Origin: Actinomycetota bacterium
Lineage (GTDB): Bacteria > Actinomycetota > Geothermincolia > Geothermincolales > RBG-13-55-18
Assembly (NCBI GenBank): GCA_003598015.1
Contig: QZKE01000004.1
Span: 1-41,639 of the forward strand
DNA length: 41,639 nt
Reading direction: 5' to 3'
This document shows, piece by piece, positions 23,151-30,818 of this stretch. How positions within the stretch are numbered: the first letter of the stretch is position 1; each line of letters opens with the position of its first letter. Below the pieces are notes generated by a model, which saw only the letters and a list, made by a program, of their open reading frames with translations, had not been told where the DNA came from and made no database searches. A program made the translations under genes and the position numbers.

Positions 23151-23834
23151 TCAGTCGGCCTTCTTGTTCTTGTCCAGATACGAAGTGGGGTCGGTCCAGG
23201 ACTCGCTGCGTTCCGGTTCCTTGTCGGGGTCATGTTCCGGCGGCGGGCCGTGAAAATGGGAGGAGTCGTACTCGTATCCCTTGTAGTCGTCGGGGTTCAC
23301 CCGTTTGCCCTCCACCCTGATCACCTTGGCCGGATTGCCCACCACCACGGAGTAAGGCGGGACGTCCTGATCCCATACCACCGCGTTGAGTCCGATCTCG
23401 GCGTATTCGCCGATAGTCGCGCTGCCGCCGACCATGGCGCCGTGATAGATCTGTACGTAGTCGCGCACGTCCATGAAGGGTTTGTTCTCCGGCAGGCCCA
23501 CGGCGCCCACGGCCACGTGGGAATAGATACGCACCCCCTTGCCGATACGCGTCTGGCGCCCGATGAGGGTGGCCACGGGATGGTCGAGATGGAAGTCGGG
23601 CCCGATGTCGGCGTCGGGATGTATCTCGACCCCGCACAGCCAGTAATTCAACCTGTAGCCCAGGAAAGCCAGGTTGGCATGCCCCCTTACATAAAGCGTG
23701 CGATAGATACGGTAGAGAGCGATAGCCTGGTTGCCGGGATGGAGCAGGACATCACGCACCAGACCGCCCATCCCCTTGCGCTTCATCGCCAGCTTGAGAT
23801 CGTCCAGGAAGTGTGCGCGCTCGCCTTCAGCCAT
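23151..23834 (-). CDS. CysE-like hexapeptide O-acetyltransferase
   Basis: This is a 227-residue protein with an N-terminal helical part (LVRDVLLHPGNQAIALYRIYR) like serine acetyltransferases and a left-handed beta-helix made of hexapeptide repeats (IHPDADIGPDFHLDHPVATLIG, TRIGKGVRIYSHVAVGAVG, ATIGEYAEIGLNAVVWDQ). VVVGNPAKVIR closes the helix as usual. The C-terminus after about residue 190 is an acidic disordered tail. It overlaps the preceding glycosyltransferase gene by eight bases. In this setting it is more likely to acetylate a glycan or a nucleotide sugar than serine. This is family plus context inference. Confidence 0.82.
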   Translation of the reverse strand: MAEGERAHFLDDLKLAMKRKGMGGLVRDVLLHPGNQAIALYRIYRTLYVRGHANLAFLGYRLNYWLCGVEIHPDADIGPDFHLDHPVATLIGRQTRIGKGVRIYSHVAVGAVGLPENKPFMDVRDYVQIYHGAMVGGSATIGEYAEIGLNAVVWDQDVPPYSVVVGNPAKVIRVEGKRVNPDDYKGYEYDSSHFHGPPPEHDPDKEPERSESWTDPTSYLDKNKKAD

Positions 23835-24819
23835 CCTGCATCCCTCCTCTATTCTTGGCCCTGGCCGTCAGCCATTTTTTCACGGTATCCCACGAGCCGT
23901 ACCAGATGAGAGAGGTCTCGTAGGGCTTGCTCTCCAGTATCTTCACGGTTTCCCCGCATACGACCTGCCTCCCCCTGAGCACCTGGGGCAGCCCCAGCAA
24001 GGTATCGAGAATGCCTCGGAAGAAGTCCCGGAAGGTACGGTGCTTGATCGCATACAGCACGAAAAAAGCCAGGTAGAAGAGGGCCTTCTGCAGTGCCTTG
24101 CCCAGCGGGTAAAAACGCGCCAAGTACCACCATCCCCCGGTCATGGTGATGTACAGGCGGTGGCCGGGATTGCGCACCTCGCGCGAGATCTTGTGCCGTA
24201 TGACCGACGCGGGATGGTAGACGATGCGGTAGCCGCGGTCGATGGCCTTGGTGGAGATGTTCCTCTCGAACTGGTAGAGGAGTATCTCGGGCTCGATGTA
24301 GCCTATCTCCTCCAGGATGTCGCGCCTGATCATGGCGCCGTTGCCGTGGAAGCTGGGAACGTCGATGATCCCCTCCGAGGCCTGCTCCTCGGGGGTGAAC
24401 CAGCGCAGGGGGTCGAACTCCTCGCCGGTGTCGTAGTAGAGGTTCTTGGAATGTACCACGGCGATACTCGGGTCCGAGGCGAAGACCTTCACCATGCGAT
24501 CGACGGCGTCCGGCGCCAGCACGCCGTCGTTGTCCTGGTGGAGGATGATGTCACCGCGAGCGGTCTTGGCCCCTATGTTCAGCGCCTGGATGACGATGTT
24601 ATGCGGCGACTGGATGAACATGACCTCGGGGAACTCCTCCTCTATCATCTCCCGCGTGCCGTCCTGGGAGTTGTTGTCGACGACGATTATCTCCTCGATG
24701 GGATAGGTCTGGGCCTTGATCGCCTGGAGCGCCTCCCTGAGGTCGTCCTTGCGGTGCCAGTTGGGGATGACCGCGCTGACCCGGGGCCGGAACTCCCCCG
24801 CTTCGCTCTCCTGTATCAC
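23827..24819 (-). CDS. GT2 family glycosyltransferase
   Basis: This is a 330-residue GT-A fold enzyme. The N-terminus has SAVIPNWHRKDDLREALQAI and the IIVVDNNSQDGTREMI strand, and the metal-binding part is ILHQDNDGVLAPDAV (D-x-D type). The C-terminal region has hydrophobic segments (GGWWYLARFYPLGKALQKALFYLAFFVLYAI), as in rhamnosyltransferase-like members. It starts with GTG and has AGGTGAG four bases upstream. It begins a two-gene minus-strand unit with the CysE-like acetyltransferase, so it probably adds a sugar that is then acetylated. Confidence 0.88.
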   Translation of the reverse strand: MIQESEAGEFRPRVSAVIPNWHRKDDLREALQAIKAQTYPIEEIIVVDNNSQDGTREMIEEEFPEVMFIQSPHNIVIQALNIGAKTARGDIILHQDNDGVLAPDAVDRMVKVFASDPSIAVVHSKNLYYDTGEEFDPLRWFTPEEQASEGIIDVPSFHGNGAMIRRDILEEIGYIEPEILLYQFERNISTKAIDRGYRIVYHPASVIRHKISREVRNPGHRLYITMTGGWWYLARFYPLGKALQKALFYLAFFVLYAIKHRTFRDFFRGILDTLLGLPQVLRGRQVVCGETVKILESKPYETSLIWYGSWDTVKKWLTARAKNRGGMQDG

Positions 24820-24850
24820 TGCCTCACCTCGCCATTGGACTGTAATCTCT

Positions 24851-24932
24851 GATTCTCCTCCGAGAAGTTTGGATTATTACCGTCAGGCCCAACTCCACCA
24901 TACTACTCGCCCACACCTCCCGGAGAAGAACC
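24851..24932. mobile_element. MITE-like palindromic element, copy D
   Basis: An 82-base element with the same layout as copy A: left arm GATTCTCCTCCGAGAAGTTT, centre ACCGTCAGGCCCAACTCCAC, right arm CACACCTCCCGGAGAAGAAC. It is flanked by TAATCTCT (24843-24850) and TAATCTTA (24933-24940), an 8-base direct repeat with six identities. It lies in the divergent gap between the GT2 gene and the DUF3795 gene. Confidence 0.78.
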
Positions 24933-25049
24933 TAATCTTATTATCGCCCCGTGGGGTATATAATCTGAGCACATTTTAGCAGACGCATGCATGCCGGCCC
25001 CGGACGGGGTGTCAGCAGCCGTAACGGCTGGCAGGAGACAGGAGAGAGC

Positions 25050-25478
25050 ATGGGCTTGCGGGAAAAGGCCGCACTTGTCGCCCCCTGCGGGATGAACTGC
25101 TCCATCTGCATGGCTTTTCTCAGGCAAAGGAACAGGTGCCCCGGCTGCCGGGGACCGGATGCCGGAAAACCCCCTTCCCGCTGGGATTGCGGGATCAAGA
25201 AATGCGCCACTTTCGAGGACGGCAAAGCGAGATTCTGCTATGCATGCGAGACATTCCCGTGTGACAGGTTGAAGCGACTGGACAAGCGATACCGCACCAG
25301 ATACGGGATGAGCATGATCGAGAACCTCGAACATATAAAGACCGAGGGCTTAAGAAAATTCATCAGGAATGAAGAGGCGAGGTGGGCCTGCGCCTCGTGC
25401 GGAGGCACCATCTGCGTGCATGATGGACGCTGCTCCAGTTGTGGAACTACGAGAGATGACCCTGATCTTCAACTATAG
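25050..25478 (+). CDS. DUF3795 Cys-rich zinc-binding protein
   Basis: This is a 143-residue protein. The N-terminal part APCGMNCSICMAFL, the CPGCRG pair and the WDCGIKKCATFEDGKARFCYACETFPCDRL block are the hallmark of the DUF3795 family; a C-terminal CASCGGTICVHDGRCSSCG adds a second zinc ribbon. AGGAG stands eight bases upstream of ATG 25050. In-frame codons upstream to 24987 are unlikely to be translated. The family is probably metal-binding, and its function is unknown. It lies alone on the plus strand between two minus-strand gene blocks of the glycan locus, downstream of a MITE copy. Confidence 0.87.
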   Translation: MGLREKAALVAPCGMNCSICMAFLRQRNRCPGCRGPDAGKPPSRWDCGIKKCATFEDGKARFCYACETFPCDRLKRLDKRYRTRYGMSMIENLEHIKTEGLRKFIRNEEARWACASCGGTICVHDGRCSSCGTTRDDPDLQL

Positions 25479-25485
25479 CGAATCC

Positions 25486-25506
25486 GTACCAGGCTATACC
25501 TGGTAC
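25486..25506. terminator. palindromic hairpin after the DUF3795 gene
   Basis: GTACCAGG-CTATA-CCTGGTAC forms eight perfect pairs starting seven bases after the stop codon. No T-run follows. It may be a bidirectional transcript end between the plus-strand DUF3795 gene and the minus-strand gene block. Confidence 0.45.
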
Positions 25507-25530
25507 CGTAGCCCCAATCGTTACGTACCC

Positions 25531-25583
25531 GTGCCAGGTTGAAACCTTGCACCGTCGCGCCGAAGCACCGTCGCTTACGCGAC
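25531..25583 (-). repeat. three-hairpin element, copy 1
   Basis: Read on the minus strand: GTCGC-GTAA-GCGAC (GNRA loop), GTGC-TTCG-GCGC (UUCG loop), then a GTGCAAGGTT/AACCTGGCAC stem with one mismatch. The stretch TTCGGCGCGACGGTGC is identical to bases 33114-33129 of the second copy at 33092-33138. It lies in the 197-base gap downstream of the minus-strand gene at 25676. Confidence 0.5.
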
Positions 25584-25675
25584 GCAAAGCGATGGAAGTG
25601 GGTGCTCAGACGTATGAGGTTCTCCTTCCCGTGTCGGGTGCGCAGATGAATGCTAAACGATTATTCTTCCATACG

Positions 25676-26791
25676 TCAGGCAATAATTTCGCGGAAGACG
25701 CGCAGCGTCTCCGCGGCGGCCCTGCTCCAGGAAAAGGTGGCAGCCCTGCTCATGCCAGCCCTGCCCAGCTCCTCGCGCAGCCCGCCGTCCTCCATCGCCC
25801 GCGCCACGGCGTCCGCCATCTCCTCCACGCTCAGGGGATCGAAATACAGCGCCGCATCCCCTGCGACCTCCGGCAGCGAGGTCACGTTGGAGCAGACGAC
25901 CGGCGTGCCGCAGGCCATGGCCTCTATCACCGGCAGGCCGAACCCCTCGTAGAGGGAGGGATAGACGAAGATCCCGCAGGCGTTGTACAGGAGCAGCAGG
26001 TCCTCCTCGCTCACGTACTCGATATGCTTAACCCTGCCCTCCATGCCGCAGCGCCGGGCCGTACCCCAGATATCGACGGGCGGCGTAAAGGGCGCCGTGG
26101 TTCCCAGGATGAGCAGCTCCGTTTCCTCCCCCAGGTCGCGTGAAGCGCGGGACACCGCCTCTATAAGCCGCTCCAGGTTCCTGCGCGTGTGGATGGCCCC
26201 GGCGGTGAAGAGGAACCCCGGCTCGAGACCGTATTTCTCGCGCACTCCCGCCAGCCGTTCCTCGTCACGCACCGGGCGGAAGAAGGGGTCGGCTGCCTCC
26301 GGTATCACCGTCACCCGGGAGGCTTCCACACCCAGGATGCGCACGATATCCGCTTTCGAATGCTCGCTCACGGTGACGATGCGCTCGGCACGCTTCACCT
26401 CCCGCCAGAAGAGGCGGTCGAAGCGGAACCTGCGGTCCTGCGCGAACCATTCGGGGTGGACCTTGAAGGTGATATCGTGGACCACCGCCACGGACGGGCA
26501 TACCTTGACCAGGGGCAGGAAATACGAGGGCGAGAAGTGCAGGTCCACCCCGGCACGGTGCATGGCCATGGGCAGGCGCAGATGCCTCCAGGTGAGCCCC
26601 GGGGCACGGCCCAGGACCTCCAGCCGCATGCGCGGCGAGGAAAAATCCAGGGGGACGATGGGCTGTGAGAGGTAGACGATATACTCCTCCTCCCCCTCCA
26701 GTTCCACCAGGTTGCGCAGGAGGTTGACCAGGTAGCGGGCTACGCCGTACCTCTCCCCCTGCAACGTGCGCCCCTCGACCCCTATCTTCAC
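25676..26791 (-). CDS. GT4 family glycosyltransferase
   Basis: This is a 371-residue GT-B fold enzyme. The start is GTG 26791: AAGGAG stands seven bases upstream and the protein then opens with KIGVEGRTLQGERYGVARYL, the usual first strand with a glycine-rich donor loop. The C-terminal half has LFTAGAIHTRRNLERLIEA and the E-x7-E motif YEGFGLPVIEAMACGTPVV. The long ATG frame from 26821 adds non-conserved residues and is rejected. The upstream minus-strand gene ends 39 bases before this start. Its sugar donor is unknown; it fits a mannosyl- or hexosyltransferase that extends a lipid-linked repeat unit. Confidence 0.9.
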   Translation of the reverse strand: MKIGVEGRTLQGERYGVARYLVNLLRNLVELEGEEEYIVYLSQPIVPLDFSSPRMRLEVLGRAPGLTWRHLRLPMAMHRAGVDLHFSPSYFLPLVKVCPSVAVVHDITFKVHPEWFAQDRRFRFDRLFWREVKRAERIVTVSEHSKADIVRILGVEASRVTVIPEAADPFFRPVRDEERLAGVREKYGLEPGFLFTAGAIHTRRNLERLIEAVSRASRDLGEETELLILGTTAPFTPPVDIWGTARRCGMEGRVKHIEYVSEEDLLLLYNACGIFVYPSLYEGFGLPVIEAMACGTPVVCSNVTSLPEVAGDAALYFDPLSVEEMADAVARAMEDGGLREELGRAGMSRAATFSWSRAAAETLRVFREIIA

Positions 26792-26830
26792 GCCGTTACT
26801 CCTTCTTCCCGAGCTGCGCACCGGCCGTGA

Positions 26831-28048
26831 TCAGCACCGCCTCTTCGCTTTGCCCGCCCCGCGCAATACGGAGAGCATCTCCTCCTCCATCCTGCGCGCC
26901 TGTCTTTCGCTATCGAAACGCTCGCCTGCCAGCTCACGTCCCGCCCTGCCCATACCGGCCGCCGCGCCGGGATGGGAGAGCAGCTCGACCATGGCCTCGC
27001 TCAAGGCAGGAACATCTCCTGGCGGGACCACCAGGCCGGTCTTCCCCTCCCGCACTATCTCGCGCACTCCCCCGGCGTCGGCTGCCACCACCGGCAGCCC
27101 CAGGGCCATGGCCTCGATGAGCACGGTGGGCAGGGGATCGGGGAGGAGGGAGGCGTGCACCAGCACGTCCAGTCCCGACATGATGCGCAGCGCGTCCTCC
27201 CTGAAACCGGTGAAGAGTGCCCGCTCCCCCAGCCCCAGCCTGGCGGCCATGGCCTTCAGCTCATCCACGTAGCCCGCCTCCCCGAAGATGGCGTCCCCCA
27301 CCAGCAGAAAGCGGGCGCGCGGTATCTCCCCGGCTACCCGGGCGGCGGCCTCGAGAAAGCGGTCGGGGCCCTTCCAGTCCACCAGCCTTCCCACCATGCC
27401 GGCGAGCGGGACATCCTCCTCCAGGCCCCATTCGGCCCTTGCCCCTCTGCGCTCCGCCACCTTGTCCAGCTCCTCGAGGTCGATGCCGTTGTAAACCACC
27501 GCGATCTTGTCCCCGCTGACGCCGCGGGAGACGAGAGCGCCGCGAACCGCCTCGGATACCGCCAGGACCCTCGCGGCGAAAAAGCTGGCGAAGACGCGGA
27601 AGAGCATGATATTGACGCGGCTGAAGGCGTCCGCGTCTACGATATCGTGCAAGCGCCACACTACCAGTGTCCCGGCCAGGCGAGCGGCCAGGCTGCCGTA
27701 GATATCAGCCTTGGCGCTGTTGGTGAGCACCAGGTCGAAGCCGCCCTTGCGCAGCAGACGCGCCAATGCCAGCACGGTCCGTGCCATGTCGTAGGGATAG
27801 GCCGCTGCCGTGAGGCGGCTCCTGCCCAGGGATCTCCTCCTCACCTCCAGCAGCCTCGGGGCTGGATAACCGAAGTGGACCTGCAGCCCCAGCTTCGCCG
27901 CCTCCTCGCTCAGGGGGCCGGCATGCGGGCAGGCCAGGGCGGGCTCGAAGAGGCTGCGGTCCATGCGCTCCAGGAAACGCAGGAGAACGCGTTCAGCGCC
28001 CCCTATCTCCACGGCGTGGTTCGCGATGAGCAGTCGGTACTCAGCCAC
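26831..28048 (-). CDS. GT4 family glycosyltransferase
   Basis: This is a 405-residue GT-B fold enzyme with the opening LLIANHAVEIGGAERVLLRFL (acceptor-side loop) and a C-terminal domain with LAGMVGRLVDWKGPDRFLEA. The catalytic motif is D-x7-E (DPLPTVLIEAMALGLPVVA), in which the first acidic residue is Asp rather than the usual Glu, a mild variation seen in some GT4 members. It starts with GTG and has AGGAG six bases upstream. It lies nine bases after the methyltransferase gene, in the minus-strand unit that runs from 30472 to 25676. It probably adds one residue of the repeat unit. Confidence 0.9.
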   Translation of the reverse strand: MAEYRLLIANHAVEIGGAERVLLRFLERMDRSLFEPALACPHAGPLSEEAAKLGLQVHFGYPAPRLLEVRRRSLGRSRLTAAAYPYDMARTVLALARLLRKGGFDLVLTNSAKADIYGSLAARLAGTLVVWRLHDIVDADAFSRVNIMLFRVFASFFAARVLAVSEAVRGALVSRGVSGDKIAVVYNGIDLEELDKVAERRGARAEWGLEEDVPLAGMVGRLVDWKGPDRFLEAAARVAGEIPRARFLLVGDAIFGEAGYVDELKAMAARLGLGERALFTGFREDALRIMSGLDVLVHASLLPDPLPTVLIEAMALGLPVVAADAGGVREIVREGKTGLVVPPGDVPALSEAMVELLSHPGAAAGMGRAGRELAGERFDSERQARRMEEEMLSVLRGAGKAKRRC

Positions 28049-28057
28049 ATTCGACTC

Positions 28058-28696
28058 CTAAAGCCGGCGCGCCGAGAGCAGCAGGCTGCGCCCCCGTTCG
28101 CGGTAATAAGGCAGGTGCGAGAAGACGCGATATAAAGGCACTCCCACCGCCACGCTGATACGGTCACGCCACAGGTGCGGGAAGACGGTAAGGGAACCCT
28201 CCACCCGGAAACCGGCTTTCTCCACCACTCCAACCAGCTCGCGCCGGTCGTAGACATGCACGTGACCGGGATCGTCGAAGATACGCGGGCTGGGGTAGAG
28301 GCGGTTCGGAGTGCACATCGCCAGGACGGCACCCGGCCTAAGCACGCGGCGCCACTCCTCCAGGGTGCCCGGCAGGTCGGCCAGATGCTCTACCAGATGA
28401 TGGCTGACCAGGCGGTCGAAGGATGCGTCAGCGAAAGGCAGGTCGCCGGCATCGCATTTTATCACCCGGCTGGAGGGAGCCGCCCGCGAGGCCAGGCGCA
28501 CCGCCTCCTCCAGGATGTCCACTCCCACGGCGGGATGTCCTTTGGCCTCCAGAAAGGAGAGGAGCGCGCCGCCCCCACACCCCACCTCCAGGATGCGTGA
28601 AGCGGGGCGCAGCGCGAGCATGGCATAGAGCAAGCGTGCCTCGATGAGGAAATCACGGGTGGATTCCCGGTAGCGGTAGTAGCCCTCGTCGTACAA
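28058..28696 (-). CDS. class I SAM-dependent methyltransferase
   Basis: This is a 212-residue enzyme. Motif I ILEVGCGGGALLSFLEA (residues about 36-52), VGVDILEEAVRLASR, and LPFADASFDRLVSHHLVEHL, then VLRPGAVLAMCTPN, are typical of a Rossmann methyltransferase of the type found in glycan clusters. The start is doubtful: TTG 28696 has no good ribosome binding site, and the frame is open upstream to the stop codon of the preceding acetyltransferase (28775). That upstream stretch translates to VILESKKAGKEKERD, which resembles the end YILDAKTASKEK of the acetyltransferase, so the true start may lie in a duplicated tail. The substrate is unknown. Confidence 0.8.
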   Translation of the reverse strand: MYDEGYYRYRESTRDFLIEARLLYAMLALRPASRILEVGCGGGALLSFLEAKGHPAVGVDILEEAVRLASRAAPSSRVIKCDAGDLPFADASFDRLVSHHLVEHLADLPGTLEEWRRVLRPGAVLAMCTPNRLYPSPRIFDDPGHVHVYDRRELVGVVEKAGFRVEGSLTVFPHLWRDRISVAVGVPLYRVFSHLPYYRERGRSLLLSARRL

Positions 28697-28774
28697 GTCC
28701 CGTTCTTTCTCTTTGCCGGCCTTCTTTGACTCCAGAATAACGGTAGGATCCCCACTCGCACAAATGACGGCGCG

Positions 28775-29506
28775 TCAGACTTTCTCTTTGCTAGCTGTCT
28801 TTGCATCCAGGATGTAGTCGAAGGGGGTACCGGTGCGCAGCTCGGTGAAATGCCGCACCTTGATCCCCGCCTTGCGCCAGGTCACCAGGTGGTCGTAGGG
28901 GGTTGAGGGGGCCCTGGTTGGATTGGGGTGGTCGTAGTATATCTCGGGGTGGACCTCCAGGTCCGCCTGCCACAGCAGTCCGAAATCCTCCACCCTGCCC
29001 ACCTCTACGGCGGGATTTCCCCCTACCACCATGCCGTCGGGCACGTCCTTGGTGACCACCGAGCCCGGCATCACGCCGACGTGCTTGCCGATGTTCACGC
29101 CAGGCAGGATGACGGAGCGTGTCCCTATGCCCGAGTTGTAGCCGATGCGCGTGGTCTTCACCCGCATGGGCATGTCTACAGCGGAATTGAACGATGCGTC
29201 GTGGGCGTAGATGACCACTCCGTAGCCGAGTTTGGCATAGTCCTCGATGACCACCGCCTGCGGGGTGGTGACCTCGATCCACACCCCCTGGTCCACCCAG
29301 GCTTTCTCCGATACATTGACCCCACGCTTGCGCAGCAGCTTTATCCGGGCATCATGACTTGGGTGCCACGAGGACAGGATGATGAGAAGCCGAAAGTCCA
29401 TGAAGGCCAGGAAGTCCAGTACCGTGTTGGTCACCTTGCCCGCCGCCAGGTTGCGGGCGTAAAACAGATATCCCCTGGCCAGTTTCGTAACGTTTTTGAT
29501 TTCCAT
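28775..29506 (-). CDS. hexapeptide acyl/acetyltransferase
   Basis: This is a 243-residue protein starting at ATG 29506 (GGGAGGAG seven bases upstream; the longer frame to 29545 is less likely). The N-terminus is a helical TKLARGYLFYARNLAAGK segment, followed by a left-handed beta-helix: VSEKAWVDQGVWIEVTTPQ, YGVVIYAHDASFNS, TRSVILPGVNIGKHVG, VMPGSVVTKDVPDG, VGGNPAVEVG. It is about 60% similar by eye to the gene at 29747-30472, including the end GTPFDYILDAK, so the two are tandem duplicates. Both are likely to act on a nucleotide sugar or a glycan, possibly on different positions. Confidence 0.85.
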   Translation of the reverse strand: MEIKNVTKLARGYLFYARNLAAGKVTNTVLDFLAFMDFRLLIILSSWHPSHDARIKLLRKRGVNVSEKAWVDQGVWIEVTTPQAVVIEDYAKLGYGVVIYAHDASFNSAVDMPMRVKTTRIGYNSGIGTRSVILPGVNIGKHVGVMPGSVVTKDVPDGMVVGGNPAVEVGRVEDFGLLWQADLEVHPEIYYDHPNPTRAPSTPYDHLVTWRKAGIKVRHFTELRTGTPFDYILDAKTASKEKV

Positions 29507-29746
29507 AGCCCTGCTCCTCCCCCTCATGCGATAGTCTACCGGCACTCCCGGAGTCCCCCACCAGGCTCCATTCCACCATCTGGAGCACTAATATAGGATA
29601 AACCATCGCCGGGATTCAAATAGACAGCCGCCGGACGTTTCATCGGTATAATGTCTACTTTCTGGCGCATGCGCGCTTGTGGTGGCAAGGGGAGGTGACG
29701 TCAAGCCGCGCTCGGCCCCGCTACGCTTCACCGTCGTCGCGGGCGT

Positions 29747-30472
29747 TCAACCCTTCTTCTTCGCCTTGGCATCCAGGATATAGTCGAAGGGGGTCCCGGT
29801 ACGCAGTTCGGTGTAATCCTTTATGGGCAGGTTCTCCTCGCGCCAGGTCAGTAGGCCGTCGAGGGGTGTCTCAGGTGCGCGACCGGGGTTGGGATGGTCG
29901 TAGTACAGCTCCGGTTGCTGCCTCAGACCCTCCTGCCAGGCCAGGCCCAGTTCCTCGTCGGTGAAGAGCTGCCGGGCGGGATTGCCGCCGACCACCGTCA
30001 TGTCCGGGACGTCGTGCGTGACCACCGACCCGGGGACTACTCCGCTGTGCCTGCCCACGGTGACGCCGGGCATGATGATGGAGCGCGTACCGATGGCGGC
30101 GTTATAACAGATACGCGTAGGCGTGACCCGCATGGGCAGGTCGGCCACGGAGTTCACCGCCGCGTCGTGGGCGTAGATGACCACGCCGTAAGCAAGCTTG
30201 GCGTAATCCTCCAGGATCACCGCCTGAGGGGTGGTCATCTCTATCCACACCCCCACGTCCACCCACGCCTTAGCGGCGATATTCACGCCGCGTTTGCGCA
30301 GCATCCTCTTGCGCGACTCCATATCCGGATGCCACATGGACAGGTACATGAGCAGACGGTAATCCAGGAAGGCCAGAAGGTCCAGGACCTTATTGGTCAC
30401 CTTTCCCGCGATGATATTGCGCGCCAGGAAGCCATAGCCCCTGGCCAGCTTGAGGGTATTCTCAAAATCCAT
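29747..30472 (-). CDS. hexapeptide acyl/acetyltransferase, tandem paralogue
   Basis: This is a 241-residue protein, starting at ATG 30472, with GGCGAAAGGAG upstream. Frames extending to 30820 cross the promoter region and are rejected. The layout matches the neighbour at 28775-29506: an N-terminal LKLARGYGFLARNIIAGKVT, hexapeptide repeats (IAAKAWVDVGVWIEMTTPQ, TRSIIMPGVTVGRHSG, VVPGSVVTHDVPD, VGGNPARQLF) and the end GTPFDYILDAKAKKKG. The two copies are separated by 240 bases without any gene. It is the first gene of the minus-strand block and is divergent from the Wzz-like gene. The gene pair suggests two acylation steps or a recent duplication. Confidence 0.85.
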   Translation of the reverse strand: MDFENTLKLARGYGFLARNIIAGKVTNKVLDLLAFLDYRLLMYLSMWHPDMESRKRMLRKRGVNIAAKAWVDVGVWIEMTTPQAVILEDYAKLAYGVVIYAHDAAVNSVADLPMRVTPTRICYNAAIGTRSIIMPGVTVGRHSGVVPGSVVTHDVPDMTVVGGNPARQLFTDEELGLAWQEGLRQQPELYYDHPNPGRAPETPLDGLLTWREENLPIKDYTELRTGTPFDYILDAKAKKKG

Positions 30473-30818
30473 CCCGCCCCAACTCCTTTCGCCCTGGTAG
30501 GCCGAGTATGCACTCCTCGATGTCCGCGATCGCCTATACCGCACACTGATGTAATCGTCCAAATCCTGGACATATTGAACCCCGAATCTTCTCCGGCTCG
30601 CTCGCGCACCGCTTGACCATGTATAAACCCGGACGAAGCGCGTGGTTACGCGCCCTGGCCAGGTCTCAGGGTAAGGCCCGGGTCTTTCACACTCTCCGGG
30701 AAGAACCGCTATAATGAACCCTGTTAAAGTGAGAAACGTCCGCAAGAGGGCTTTTGCCAGCAGAGCGAACGTTAAAGTATAGGACGGTATCGCGCTTACC
30801 CGTGGGAGAGGTTGCGGC
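30473..30818. promoter_or_regulatory. divergent intergenic region with a promoter for the Wzz-like gene
   Basis: In this 346-base gap, TTCACA at 30686-30691 and TATAAT at 30710-30715 (18-base spacer) form a good sigma70-type promoter for the plus strand. The start would be near 30722, leaving a leader of about 97 bases. CACACTCTCCGGGAAGAACC at 30688-30707 is similar to one arm of the MITE family and overlaps the promoter, so the promoter may partly come from a decayed element. No promoter is obvious for the minus-strand gene, and nothing else is visible. Confidence 0.6.

Noticed and set aside
22780..23253. Complete 157-codon gene downstream of the hydrogenase-like gene
   Set aside because: The frame starts with TTG without a ribosome binding site inside a repeat module and ends inside the opposite-strand acetyltransferase; it is a remnant, not a gene.
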